Shown one piece after another: positions 44,526 through 51,964 of a stretch of DNA of 64,000 bases. The first letter of the stretch is position 1. The number at the start of each line of letters is the position of its first letter. The notes under the pieces were generated by a model. That model saw only the letters and a program-made list of their open reading frames with translations. It was not told where the DNA came from and made no database searches. The position numbers were made by a program, and so were the translations under genes. This stretch comes from Methylocystaceae bacterium (GTDB lineage Bacteria; Pseudomonadota; Alphaproteobacteria; Rhodospirillales; Terasakiellaceae): contig JABXIG010000019.1 in NCBI GenBank assembly GCA_013373205.1, positions 62,001-126,000 of the forward strand, written 5' to 3'.

Positions 44526-45414
44526 AAAGCATACGTTTAAACATACCGGGTTTGGTTAAAACCAAGACATTCCCCCACAGCACCAAGGGCACACCGACCA
44601 CCGCTGCCATCGGCCAATGATATCCTTCATAAACCGTTGAAAGGCTGAGTGCGACCAGCGGAAACAGAACAATGCTATAAACCGCTTTTTCCGCCCCGAT
44701 ATTGCCCAATAAGGTCAAATATGTGCCAAAGGCAATCACAGACCCAAAGAGGGCGAGGTAGGTCAATGACCAGATATAATCAAAGCTTGGATCAAAATTA
44801 AACTCGCGGCCCATCGCAAAGGCAAAAACAGCCATAAAGATTGCCCCGTAGGTCATACCCCACGCATTTGCCTGCATCACAGGTACAGCATTTTTCTGAT
44901 TGCGGCTGGATACCATATTACCAAGGGAGGCTAAAAGCGTACCGATAAGGACAAGGCTCAAGCCATAAACGCCTGTGTCACTGAGATCAAAGTTCTGAAC
45001 TTCGGGCCAGAACACCATGAAGATTCCCATCATCCCAAGGCCCGCGCCCACGATTACACGCAAACTGATATGGGTTTTAAAAAACAAACGACTGAGCAGA
45101 ATATTCATCACGACCATGGAACAGAAACCCACACTGACCAGCCCTGTGGTGATATGGCCAGAGGCCAGATACATAAAGAAATAATTTGCGCTAAAGAGGA
45201 AAAAACCCAGCAATGCCATCCAGACATGATGATGCCAATGAAAACGCAACGATTTTTTTGTCACCAGACAAAAAAGCAAAAGGACAACCCCTGCCAATGC
45301 GAAACGATAAGCGATGGAAACTTCAACTGCAACGGTGCCAAGTTGGTATTTGATCGCCAACCAGGTCGATCCCCAAATCAGCACCGTCACAAGATATAAA
45401 ACCGCATTGGTCAT
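44494..45414 (-). CDS. EamA/DMT superfamily transporter
   Basis: The 306-residue membrane protein has ten predicted helices in two EamA repeats. The first begins VLYLVTVLIWGSTWLAIKYQLG, with the WGSTW motif common in RhaT/RarD-like metabolite exporters. The substrate is unknown. A DUF1127 gene lies just upstream on the same strand, and the LysR gene is divergent. Confidence 0.9.
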   Translation of the reverse strand: MTNAVLYLVTVLIWGSTWLAIKYQLGTVAVEVSIAYRFALAGVVLLLFCLVTKKSLRFHWHHHVWMALLGFFLFSANYFFMYLASGHITTGLVSVGFCSMVVMNILLSRLFFKTHISLRVIVGAGLGMMGIFMVFWPEVQNFDLSDTGVYGLSLVLIGTLLASLGNMVSSRNQKNAVPVMQANAWGMTYGAIFMAVFAFAMGREFNFDPSFDYIWSLTYLALFGSVIAFGTYLTLLGNIGAEKAVYSIVLFPLVALSLSTVYEGYHWPMAAVVGVPLVLWGNVLVLTKPGMFKRMLFRGRPAYKPL

Positions 45415-45433
45415 AGGTGTTGTTCCTATTACT

Positions 45434-45667
45434 TTATTTTACCCAAAACGGTTTATCTGCTTCTGCTGTTACATCAGCACGGGTCAGGCCAATGTCGTGC
45501 AACATATGGTCACTTAAACCAGCAAGCTGGCGGCGGCTGCGATTGCGTTCAGCCCAAAGTGATAAAAGCGTCAAGCCTTTTAAAAAACGGCTTTTGATAT
45601 CTGTTTCAGGTTTTTGATCCCCGCAACATGCAGGAATTTGAAAGTTGTTCAGAGTCTCTACTGACAT
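45434..45667 (-). CDS. DUF1127 domain protein
   Basis: The 77-residue protein has the DUF1127 (YjiS-like) C-terminal motif RRQLAGLSDHMLHDIGLTRADV. Such Arg-rich small proteins of alphaproteobacteria bind RNA and affect growth or phosphate and carbon turnover. It lies 19 bases upstream of the EamA gene and may be its operon partner. The N-terminal third is unlike the family. Confidence 0.88.
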   Translation of the reverse strand: MSVETLNNFQIPACCGDQKPETDIKSRFLKGLTLLSLWAERNRSRRQLAGLSDHMLHDIGLTRADVTAEADKPFWVK

Positions 45668-45774
45668 ACTATCCTCATCAAAGTTTGAGTTAATCCAGTA
45701 GAGGCGCGCCTCTTATGGTCTTTGTTTTACCAACTTCATGCCCCCTTCACAAACGAGCTTTTTTGCGTTATCAA

Positions 45775-45789
45775 ATTAGATAAACTAAT
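45775..45789. promoter_or_regulatory. LysR-type box upstream of the GcvA-like gene
   Basis: ATTAG-ATAAA-CTAAT is a perfect inverted repeat with the T-N11-A core typical of LysR operators. It lies between the divergent DUF1127 and LysR genes, 27 bases before the LysR ATG, consistent with autoregulation. Confidence 0.45.
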
Positions 45790-45815
45790 CCGAAAAGAGG
45801 GATTGTATCGACACA

Positions 45816-46724
45816 ATGGCCCGTAAACTTCCCCCGTTAAACGCATTGCGCGCGTTTGAATCAGCTGCCCGACACCTGAGCTTTACGCGTGCAGCGGATG
45901 AATTATTTGTCACACAAGCGGCCGTCAGCCATCAGGTCAAAGCCCTTGAAGAACATTTAAACATCAAACTTTTCAAACGCTTAAACCGCGCCCTCATGTT
46001 GACCGACGAAGGGCAGAAATACTTTCCCGCTGTGCGCGATGCACTGGATCAACTGGCGCAGGCGACCCAGTCTTTACATAAATCCGATACCAGCGGTGTC
46101 ATGACCGTATCAGTCATGCCTTCCTTTGCTTCGCTCTGGCTGGTGCCACGCCTGCAACATTTTTCATCTGCACATCCGGATATTGATTTGCGCATTTCAG
46201 CAGACGATAAACTCGTCGATTTTAATCAGGATGATGTGGATTGTGCCATTCGGTATGGACTGGGCCATTGGCCCGATGTCTACAAACAAAAATTTCTGGA
46301 AGAAGAGGTCTTCCCCGTTTGCTCCCCCCATTATCTGGACAAGCATCCGTCAATTACCACCCCCGAAGGGTTAAAAGGTCATGTACTGTTACATGATTAT
46401 GCGGTCTACAGTGATGCAGAACGTCATTTATCGTGGGAATATTGGCTGGACCAAGCTGGCATCAAAGACATTGACCACACCCGTGGTCCCAAATTTTCCC
46501 ATACCCATATGGTGATGCAATCCTGTATCGCCGGCGAAGGGGTTGCCCTTGGTCGTTCTGCACTCATCAAAAATGATCTCGATTCGGGGCGGCTTGTGCG
46601 ATTATTTGACTATGTCATCAAATCCAACGTGGCCTACTATTTTGTCTGTCCGCCCGATGCGATTGAAAGGTTCAAGATTAAAGCATTTTGTGATTGGTTA
46701 TTATCAGAAAGTCAAAAAACTTAA
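45816..46724 (+). CDS. LysR-family transcriptional regulator, GcvA-like
   Basis: The 302-residue protein starts MARKLPPLNALRAFESAARHLSFTRAADELFVTQAAVSHQVKALEEHL, the classic GcvA-type winged helix. It has a C-terminal effector-binding domain with VSVMPSFASLWLVPRL. It is divergent from DUF1127-EamA and precedes ipdC by 66 bases in the same direction. Either could be the target. The inducer is unknown. Confidence 0.92.
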   Translation: MARKLPPLNALRAFESAARHLSFTRAADELFVTQAAVSHQVKALEEHLNIKLFKRLNRALMLTDEGQKYFPAVRDALDQLAQATQSLHKSDTSGVMTVSVMPSFASLWLVPRLQHFSSAHPDIDLRISADDKLVDFNQDDVDCAIRYGLGHWPDVYKQKFLEEEVFPVCSPHYLDKHPSITTPEGLKGHVLLHDYAVYSDAERHLSWEYWLDQAGIKDIDHTRGPKFSHTHMVMQSCIAGEGVALGRSALIKNDLDSGRLVRLFDYVIKSNVAYYFVCPPDAIERFKIKAFCDWLLSESQKT

Positions 46725-46755
46725 CGCCAAATTACAATCCGTTTCTGCTAGTCTC

Positions 46756-46769
46756 GTTTCAAATGAAAC
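46756..46769. promoter_or_regulatory. Palindrome GTTTCA-AA-TGAAAC before ipdC
   Basis: A perfect 6-bp inverted repeat with a 2-base spacer, about 20 bases before the ipdC ATG. It is a plausible operator; the factor is unknown, and it lacks the T-N11-A form of the LysR box. Confidence 0.4.
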
Positions 46770-46790
46770 AATAATGATGAGGCTTTTTTC

Positions 46791-48413
46791 ATGTTACTTG
46801 CAGAGGCATTATTCACCGCCCTTAAGGATCGGGGCGCGCGCGAAGTTTTTGGTATTCCGGGCGACTTTGCTCTGCCTTATTTTAAAATTCTCGAAGACAG
46901 TAAAGTCCTGCCGCTCTACACCATGAGCCATGAACCGGGTGTGGGCTTTGCCGCAGATGCTGCCGGACGGTTTAATTCATGTCTGGGTGTGGCAGCTGTC
47001 ACTTACGGGGCAGGGGCGCTGAATATGGTCAATCCTGTGGCCCAAGCTTATGTGGAAAAGTCCCCCCTTGTCGTGATCTCCGGCGCACCGGGCAAGCTGG
47101 AAAGTCAGCGTGGCCTGGGCCTGCATCACCAAGTTAAACGCATTGATTCCCAATATAAAATCTTTGAAGAAATCACCTGCGCCCAAATCGTTCTGGATGA
47201 TGCCAAGACCGCCCCGAAACTCATTGCCGAGGCACTTGATACATGTATCGAACAATCCCGTCCGGTTTATATCGAATTTCCGCGCGATATGGTTGCTGAA
47301 GAAGTTGATCCGGTCCCACCTTATCAGCCAACAACCGAAGATATGGACGCCGCGCGCGCTTGTGCTGAAGAAGTACTGGAACATCTGCGCGCCGCCAAAC
47401 AGCCCTGTATTATGGCCGGTGTTGAAATCCGCCGTTTCGGGCTGGAAGACAAGTTGGCTGAACTTACGTCTATGTTGGGCATTCCGGTTGTTACCTCTTT
47501 TATGGCCCGTGGTATTCTGGCCGATGCCGATTCACCGCTTATCGGGACCTATCTTGGCCTGGCGGGCACCGAAGATGTGCGCCAGACCGTCGAAGGGTCT
47601 GACGGTCTGTTAATGTTGGGCGTTATCTTATGTGACACCAACTTCGGGGTCTCCAAACGCGAAATCGACATGCGTGCTTCTGTGCATGCCTTTGATCGTG
47701 AAGTCACCTTCGCTCATCACACCTACCCCAATGTGCCGCTTGGTGCGTTGATCGAAGCCATGATCGAAATTGCCAAGCCTTTGGGTAAGGCTGAAAAGCT
47801 TGCCCCTTCAAGCTATCCCCGGAATCTGCCACGCGATGACAGCCCGATCAGCCCGACCAATGTGGCCAGCGCCGTCAACGACATGTTCAGCCGCCATGGC
47901 AAGATGCCGATTGCCTCTGACATGGGGGATTGCCTGTTCACCGCTATGGATATTGAAAATACAGCCCTTGTTGCGCCGGGTTATTATGCCTCCATGGGGC
48001 CGGGCGTTCCAGCGGGTCTGGGGATTCAGGCTACATCCGGCAAGCGTCCCATCATCATGGTCGGTGACGGTGCCTTCCAGATGACGGGGTGGGAATTAGG
48101 CAATTGCCGCCAATATGGCTGGAACCCGATTGTGCTGCTGTTCAACAACAAAAGCTGGGAAATGCTGCGCACCTTCCAGCCTGGTCCTGATTATCACGAT
48201 CTGGACGACTGGGGTTTTGCAAAAATGGCAGAACCCATGGGTGGTCATGGTGTGCGCGTCACGACCAAAGCCGAACTGGTAGATGCCTTGGAAAGTGCCT
48301 GTCAGGACGAAACCCGCTTTCACCTGATCGAAATCATGCTGGATCGTGGCGAAATCTCACAAACCCTGAACCGTTTCGTCAATGCGGTTAAAAGGCTAAG
48401 TGGGGTCAAGTAA
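46791..48413 (+). CDS. ipdC: Indolepyruvate/phenylpyruvate decarboxylase (TPP enzyme)
   Basis: The 540-residue thiamine diphosphate enzyme closely follows the pattern of Azospirillum IpdC: MLLAEALFTALKDRGAREVFGIPGDFALPYF at the N-terminus, catalytic Glu48 in SHEPGVGF and AAVTYGAGALNMVN. The TPP-binding VGDGAFQMTGWELGN...NN is in the C-terminal domain. It decarboxylates indole-3-pyruvate or phenylpyruvate, giving the precursor of indole-3-acetate or phenylacetate. Substrate preference cannot be read from sequence alone. A LysR gene lies upstream and a terminator downstream. Confidence 0.88.
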   Translation: MLLAEALFTALKDRGAREVFGIPGDFALPYFKILEDSKVLPLYTMSHEPGVGFAADAAGRFNSCLGVAAVTYGAGALNMVNPVAQAYVEKSPLVVISGAPGKLESQRGLGLHHQVKRIDSQYKIFEEITCAQIVLDDAKTAPKLIAEALDTCIEQSRPVYIEFPRDMVAEEVDPVPPYQPTTEDMDAARACAEEVLEHLRAAKQPCIMAGVEIRRFGLEDKLAELTSMLGIPVVTSFMARGILADADSPLIGTYLGLAGTEDVRQTVEGSDGLLMLGVILCDTNFGVSKREIDMRASVHAFDREVTFAHHTYPNVPLGALIEAMIEIAKPLGKAEKLAPSSYPRNLPRDDSPISPTNVASAVNDMFSRHGKMPIASDMGDCLFTAMDIENTALVAPGYYASMGPGVPAGLGIQATSGKRPIIMVGDGAFQMTGWELGNCRQYGWNPIVLLFNNKSWEMLRTFQPGPDYHDLDDWGFAKMAEPMGGHGVRVTTKAELVDALESACQDETRFHLIEIMLDRGEISQTLNRFVNAVKRLSGVK

Positions 48414-48437
48414 GAGGACCCATTCAATAAACAAAAG

Positions 48438-48469
48438 GCGCACGGGAGATACGATCTCGTGCGCTTTTT
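48438..48469 (+). terminator. Terminator after ipdC
   Basis: GCGCACG (48438-48444) pairs with CGTGCGC (48458-48464), with an inner AGAT/ATCT stem and a GG bulge, followed by TTTTTC. Confidence 0.75.
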
Positions 48470-48490
48470 CTTTAAGACGTTCAAACATAA

Positions 48491-48525
48491 AAAAAGCCGC
48501 CTGACATATTGTCGGCGGCCTTTTT
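48491..48525. terminator. Terminator downstream of the tRNA-Gly genes
   Basis: GCCGCCTGACA pairs with TGTCGGCGGC (one bulged base), flanked by A-run and T-run. On the minus strand it lies just after the two tRNA-Gly genes; it may also back up the ipdC terminator. Confidence 0.7.
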
Positions 48526-48538
48526 AATCGCTTTAAGA

Positions 48539-48613
48539 TGGAGCGGGCGAAGAGATTCGAACTCTCGACCTAAACCTTGGCAAGGTTTCGCTCTACCCCT
48601 GAGCTACGCCCGC
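48539..48613 (-). tRNA. tRNA-Gly (anticodon GCC), copy 2
   Basis: The 75-base cloverleaf on the reverse strand has acceptor GCGGGCG, D-arm TAGCTCAGGGGTAGAGC, anticodon loop TTGCCAA (GCC) and T-arm GAGTTCGAATCTC, with encoded CCA. It is identical to the copy at 48648-48722. Confidence 0.97.
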
Positions 48614-48647
48614 ATTGCATCTTAGTGCGTCTATGTGTTTTAGAAGA

Positions 48648-48722
48648 TGGAGCGGGCGAAGAGATTCGAACTCTCGACCTAAACCTTGGCAAGGTTTCGC
48701 TCTACCCCTGAGCTACGCCCGC
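48648..48722 (-). tRNA. tRNA-Gly (anticodon GCC), copy 1
   Basis: Identical 75-base tRNA-Gly, promoter-proximal copy, separated from the other by 34 bases. The two are probably co-transcribed from the promoter at 48790-48817. Confidence 0.97.
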
Positions 48723-48789
48723 ATATCATCTTTTAAAACCTGCATCCTACAAAGGTTGGGACTGGGTGGTCCCCGTAGAAGCGGGGCGC

Positions 48790-48817
48790 ATAATATTAAA
48801 AGCCTGAGACATTGCAA
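48790..48817 (-). promoter_or_regulatory. Stable-RNA promoter of the tRNA-Gly pair
   Basis: On the minus strand TTGCAA (48812-48817), a 16-base spacer and TATTAT (48790-48795) are followed by GCGCCCC. A GC-rich discriminator of this kind is typical of stringently controlled tRNA and rRNA promoters. Confidence 0.55.
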
Positions 48818-48949
48818 GCTAAAAAATTCAAGAAAATGAAATATTTTTAAATCTTTCCTTTCAGAGCACCCCAAATCCAACCTATAAATTACGTGTACGC
48901 ATATACTAACCCCTTCCAGAAGCCTTGCATTCTCTAGGATAAGTTGACC

Positions 48950-49435
48950 ATGACCACACCCGAAGAACTGCTAAATCATCTTGAATCCCTTGGCATTGAA
49001 AGCACCACCCATCACCACCCGCCATTACGCACCGTAGAAGACAGCAAGGCCTTGCGCGGTGATTTACCGGGTCTTCATTGCAAGAATCTTTTTTTGAAAG
49101 ATAAAAAAGGGGCGCTCTGGTTGATCGTGGCCGAAGAAGATACCGCCATTAATTTGAAAGAGATGAAAAACAAAATCGGCTCGGCCCATCTGTCTTTTGG
49201 AAAACCTGAGCTTTTGATGGAAGTTTTGGGTGTGATCCCCGGATCCGTTACGCCATTTGCGCTGATTAACGATAAAGAACACCGCGTCAATGTCATCTTG
49301 GAAGAACGCATGATGTCCGCAGAGCTGGTTAATTACCACCCACTGAGCAACGAAATGACCACCGCCCTGAGCCCGAAGGGTTTAAGACAATTTATCGAAG
49401 CTTGCGGTCATCAGTTGCGTGAAGTCGCCCTTTGA
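48950..49435 (+). CDS. Prolyl-tRNA deacylase-type editing protein (YbaK/PrdX domain)
   Basis: The 161-residue free-standing editing domain hydrolyses mischarged Ala- or Cys-tRNA-Pro in homologues. It has STTHHHPPLRTVEDSKALRGDLPGLHCKNLFLKDKKG and the late GVIPGSVTPFALIND motif, both hallmarks of PrdX/ProXp-ala. The ATG at 48950 is chosen over a TTG at 48944. AGGA lies about 10 bases upstream. Confidence 0.9.
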   Translation: MTTPEELLNHLESLGIESTTHHHPPLRTVEDSKALRGDLPGLHCKNLFLKDKKGALWLIVAEEDTAINLKEMKNKIGSAHLSFGKPELLMEVLGVIPGSVTPFALINDKEHRVNVILEERMMSAELVNYHPLSNEMTTALSPKGLRQFIEACGHQLREVAL

Positions 49436-49479
49436 TTTATCTAAGTAGACAAGCATTTTTTTAATAACGGATTTTTTCA

Positions 49480-50370
49480 ATGATCATCGACCCTAACGCC
49501 CCCGCAGGCGCCGCCGATCTTATCAAAGATACGACTACCGAAACTTTCATGGCCGATGTGGTCGAAGCTTCACAAGAAGTCCCTGTTCTAGTCGATTTCT
49601 GGGGACCGGGTTGCAAGCCATGTGAAACCTTAAAGCCCATTTTGGAAAATCTTGTGCGTTCCATGGGCGGAGCGATCAAGCTGGTCAAAGTCAATGCACA
49701 GGAATGCCACGACATTGCCCGGCAGCTTCAAGTACAATCGGTTCCGACGGTTTTCTGCTTTAAAGGTGGCCGTCCGGTGGATGCGTTTCAGGGGGCTTTG
49801 CCGGAAAGTGAATTGCGTAAATTCATCGATAAACAAATTGGTGGCGAGGGCTCTCCCATCACACAAGCTTTGGCACAAGCGAAAGAACTATTGGAAAGTG
49901 GTGATGCTGCCAATGCCCAAGGTCTTTACATGCAAATCCTAGAACATGACAATTCCAACCCGGAAGCCTGCGCAGGCGTCATGCGCACCCATGTGGCTTT
50001 GGGCAATATCGATAGCGCCAAAGAAATCGCCGACAATCTGCCGGGTGAATTAAAAAGCAATGAACATATCGCCTCTGCCATTGCCATGATTGATCTGGCA
50101 GGACAGGGTAATGTGGATACCAGCGAACTGGAAGCCAAGCTGGACGCCGACCCCAATGATCATCAGGCACGGTTTGATCTGGCGATGGCGCTTTATGGGG
50201 CGGGAAAGAACGAAGAAGGTTTGACCCAGCTTCTTGAAATTGTCAAAAAAGACCGTACATGGAATGACGATGCAGCGCGTTTGCAAATGTTGAAAATCTT
50301 TGAGGCAATCGGTTTAACAGATCCGCTTGTCATCCAGATGCGCAAAAAACTAACCACAGTGTTGTTCTAA
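49480..50370 (+). CDS. Thioredoxin-TPR protein (CnoX/YbbN-like co-chaperone)
   Basis: The 296-residue protein has an N-terminal thioredoxin domain with WGPGCKPCETLKP (C45-x2-C48) and the cis-Pro segment VQSVPTVFCFKGG. A helical TPR-like C-terminal half (about 125-296) includes LLESGDAANAQGLYMQIL. This architecture matches CnoX/YbbN, a holdase that works with GroEL and DnaK. The intact CxxC suggests it also has redox activity. The next gene starts inside its stop (TAATG). Confidence 0.9.
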   Translation: MIIDPNAPAGAADLIKDTTTETFMADVVEASQEVPVLVDFWGPGCKPCETLKPILENLVRSMGGAIKLVKVNAQECHDIARQLQVQSVPTVFCFKGGRPVDAFQGALPESELRKFIDKQIGGEGSPITQALAQAKELLESGDAANAQGLYMQILEHDNSNPEACAGVMRTHVALGNIDSAKEIADNLPGELKSNEHIASAIAMIDLAGQGNVDTSELEAKLDADPNDHQARFDLAMALYGAGKNEEGLTQLLEIVKKDRTWNDDAARLQMLKIFEAIGLTDPLVIQMRKKLTTVLF

Positions 50371-51032
50371 TGGGTCCGATCCTGCCTGAAACCCTTCCTC
50401 TATTCCCTTTAAGTGGCGCGCTTTTGCTGCCGCGTGGTCAGTTGCCCCTTAATATCTTCGAGCCGCGCTATCTGACCATGGTCGAAGATGCACTCGCTGT
50501 CGGTCGCGCCATCGGTATGATCCAGCCGAGTCATGACGTGCCGGACCCGGTACCCGATAGCTGCGCGCTTTATGGTGTTGGTTGTTTGGGTAAGATCGTT
50601 GAATTTCGTGAACTGGAAGACGGCCGTTTCCTGATTACACTGGCAGGCATTACCCGTTTCAACGTTGTGGAAGAGTTGGAGATTGAACGCGGTTATCGCC
50701 GTGCCCTTGTCGATTACAAACCTTATCAAAAAGTCGATCTGGAAGAAGATAAATCCACAGTAGATCGTGAGGCGCTGCTGGATGGCTTGCGCCATTTCCT
50801 TGATTTAACAGGCCCGAACGCCCAGGAAATGCTGGATGTAAACTGGGATGCGTTGGAACAGGCCCCCGATGAAGATCTGGTCAATGCCCTTGCCATGCTG
50901 GGTCCGTTTGAACCGCGTGAAAAACAGGCATTGTTAGAAGCCATCACCTTGACACAACGGGCACAAACCCTCATTACCATGATGTCCATGGCCGCGCTTG
51001 GTCAGGAAGATGGATCATCCGGTCACGCATAA
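50370..51032 (+). CDS. LON peptidase substrate-binding domain protein
   Basis: The 220-residue protein is a stand-alone LON N-domain: LPLFPLSGALLLPRGQLPLNIFEPRYLTMVEDAL, then GCLGKIVEFRELEDGRFLITLAGITRF. There is no ATPase or protease domain. It may act in protein quality control, which fits its place after a CnoX-like gene. It overlaps that gene by 1 base. Confidence 0.9.
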   Translation: MGPILPETLPLFPLSGALLLPRGQLPLNIFEPRYLTMVEDALAVGRAIGMIQPSHDVPDPVPDSCALYGVGCLGKIVEFRELEDGRFLITLAGITRFNVVEELEIERGYRRALVDYKPYQKVDLEEDKSTVDREALLDGLRHFLDLTGPNAQEMLDVNWDALEQAPDEDLVNALAMLGPFEPREKQALLEAITLTQRAQTLITMMSMAALGQEDGSSGHA

Positions 51033-51047
51033 AGGAAATAAAACACT

Positions 51048-51236
51048 ATGACAAACCCCGCTGTAGATCCAAAGTTACTTGAAGTGCTGGTCTGCCCCAT
51101 TACCAAAGGTCCGTTGCGTTATAATGCGGACACACAGGAACTTATCAGCGATCAAGCTCATCTGGCCTATCCCATCCGCGAAGGTATTCCCATCATGCTG
51201 CCCGATGAAGCCCGCCAGCTGGATGAGGATAACTGA
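51048..51236 (+). CDS. Trm112-family protein (UPF0434)
   Basis: The 62-residue protein has [17 protein letters not shown] and [20 protein letters not shown], the bacterial YcaR/Trm112-like pattern. The second zinc Cys pair of eukaryotic Trm112 is missing, as in other bacterial members. It may support a methyltransferase or have another role. Confidence 0.88.
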   Translation: MTNPAVDPKLLEVLVCPITKGPLRYNADTQELISDQAHLAYPIREGIPIMLPDEARQLDEDN

Positions 51237-51239
51237 TCC

Positions 51240-51617
51240 ATGGCCATCTCTCCTGAAGGTGGCAACCTTAACGTCACTGAATTACGTGTCAAAAAAGAAG
51301 AAAAAGCCCTGATCGTTACCTTCGATAATGGGGACAGTTTTCAAATCCCGGCAGAATTGCTGCGCGTTGAAAGCCCATCTGCCGAAGTTCAGGGCCATAA
51401 CCCGTCAGAAAAAAAGATCATCGCCGGGCGACGCCATGTGGGGATCATCGGGGCAGAACCGGTAGGGAACTACGCGGTTAAACTGACATTTGATGACCTG
51501 CATGACACAGGTATTTTCACATGGGGTTACCTACATTGGCTGGGTGATAACATGAATGATATCTGGGATGAATACCTGACCAACCTGGCAGCAGCAGGTC
51601 TCAGCCGCGATCCTTAA
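51240..51617 (+). CDS. DUF971 (GBBH-like N-terminal domain) protein
   Basis: The 125-residue protein resembles the N-terminal domain of gamma-butyrobetaine hydroxylase: LRVKKEEKALIVTFDNGDSFQIPAELLRVESPSAEVQGH. It ends with VKLTFDDLHDTGIFTWGYLHWLG, the DUF971 signature. It may handle metals or Fe-S clusters, but this is not established. The start lies 3 bases after the Trm112 stop. Genes from 49480 to here form one operon. Confidence 0.9.
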   Translation: MAISPEGGNLNVTELRVKKEEKALIVTFDNGDSFQIPAELLRVESPSAEVQGHNPSEKKIIAGRRHVGIIGAEPVGNYAVKLTFDDLHDTGIFTWGYLHWLGDNMNDIWDEYLTNLAAAGLSRDP

Positions 51618-51633
51618 TCGTTTGGGATTAAGG

Positions 51634-51692
51634 ATCACTAAATCCTTAAAAGAACTGCGCACTGCACAAAAGTAACTGGACAAACCGCCCTG
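51634..51692 (+). pseudogene. Remnant of the 3' end of a CDF transporter gene
   Basis: This stretch aligns without gaps to 34523-34581, the last 59 bases of the CDF gene, with 51 identities. Its translation, ITKSLKELRTAQK-stop-LDKP, mirrors ITKSLNELRTTQKYLDKQF and contains an internal TAA. Nothing upstream of it resembles the CDF gene. It is therefore a 5'-truncated relic of the gene at 34 kb or of a lost paralogue. Its CTGGACAAA part supplies the apparent -35 box of the asd leader promoter. Confidence 0.75.
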
Positions 51693-51705
51693 TTTTCAGT
51701 ATGTA
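51677..51705 (+). promoter_or_regulatory. Probable sigma70 promoter of the asd leader, overlapped by an inverted repeat
   Basis: TGGACA (51677-51682), a 17-base spacer and TATGTA (51700-51705) predict transcription from about 51712. A perfect 10-bp inverted repeat, CCTGTTTTCA at 51689-51698 and its complement at 51716-51725, brackets the -10 and start site and could bind a repressor. Confidence 0.45.
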
Positions 51706-51739
51706 ATGGCCCTGATGAAAACAGGAGCTACCAGCAATT

Positions 51740-51880
51740 ATGCAAAATGCAGCGCACATCATGTCTAAGACGACAACAACCGCAAAGGTTTTTGCGGCTG
51801 ATGGTGCATGCACGCTTCTCACCGCTACAAAGACAACCAAGACAACAACCAAGACCAAAAGGTTGCTTGCGAGGACTTAA
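51740..51880 (+). CDS. Thr/Lys-rich leader peptide of asd (46 codons)
   Basis: The 46-codon frame (M1 to T46, TAA at 51878-51880) has 14 Thr and 6 Lys codons, clustered as SKTTTTAK (codons 9-16) and ATKTTKTTTKTK (codons 29-40). GGAG lies 12 bases before the ATG, a rather long spacing. A second in-frame ATG at 51761 (codon 8) is possible. It ends 18 bases before a strong terminator, and asd (aspartate semialdehyde dehydrogenase, common to Lys, Thr and Met synthesis) begins 132 bases after its stop. Composition, position and RNA folding fit an attenuation control peptide rather than a functional protein. A conserved small protein is a less likely alternative. Confidence 0.7.
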   Translation: MQNAAHIMSKTTTTAKVFAADGACTLLTATKTTKTTTKTKRLLART

Positions 51881-51939
51881 GTAACGGATCGTATATTCGA
51901 AAAAAGGCCTCGCGGGAAACCGCTTAAGGCCTTTTTTCG
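51850..51939 (+). promoter_or_regulatory. Transcription attenuator of asd (regions 1-4)
   Basis: Three mutually exclusive pairings are visible. 1:2 pairs CAAGACC (51850-51856) with GGT-tg-CTTG (51861-51869). 2:3 pairs 51866-51878 with 51904-51916: 12 of 13 positions pair, two as G-U. 3:4 is the terminator, 51898-51910 with 51927-51939, plus an inner GCGG/CCGC stem, with six T in its 3' arm. A ribosome stalled at the Thr/Lys codons (51827-51859) would mask region 1 and free region 2 for the 2:3 antiterminator. A ribosome at the stop codon would mask region 2 and let the terminator form. Confidence 0.7.
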
Positions 51940-51964
51940 TATCTGCGTTCTAAAAATCGAAAAA

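Noticed and set aside
51646-51858. 70-residue minus-strand frame with a Val-rich start opposite the asd leader
   Set aside because: It is the antisense of the Thr/Lys-rich leader (ACA/ACC/AAG read as Val/Leu), begins with TTG, and has no ribosome site or family resemblance.
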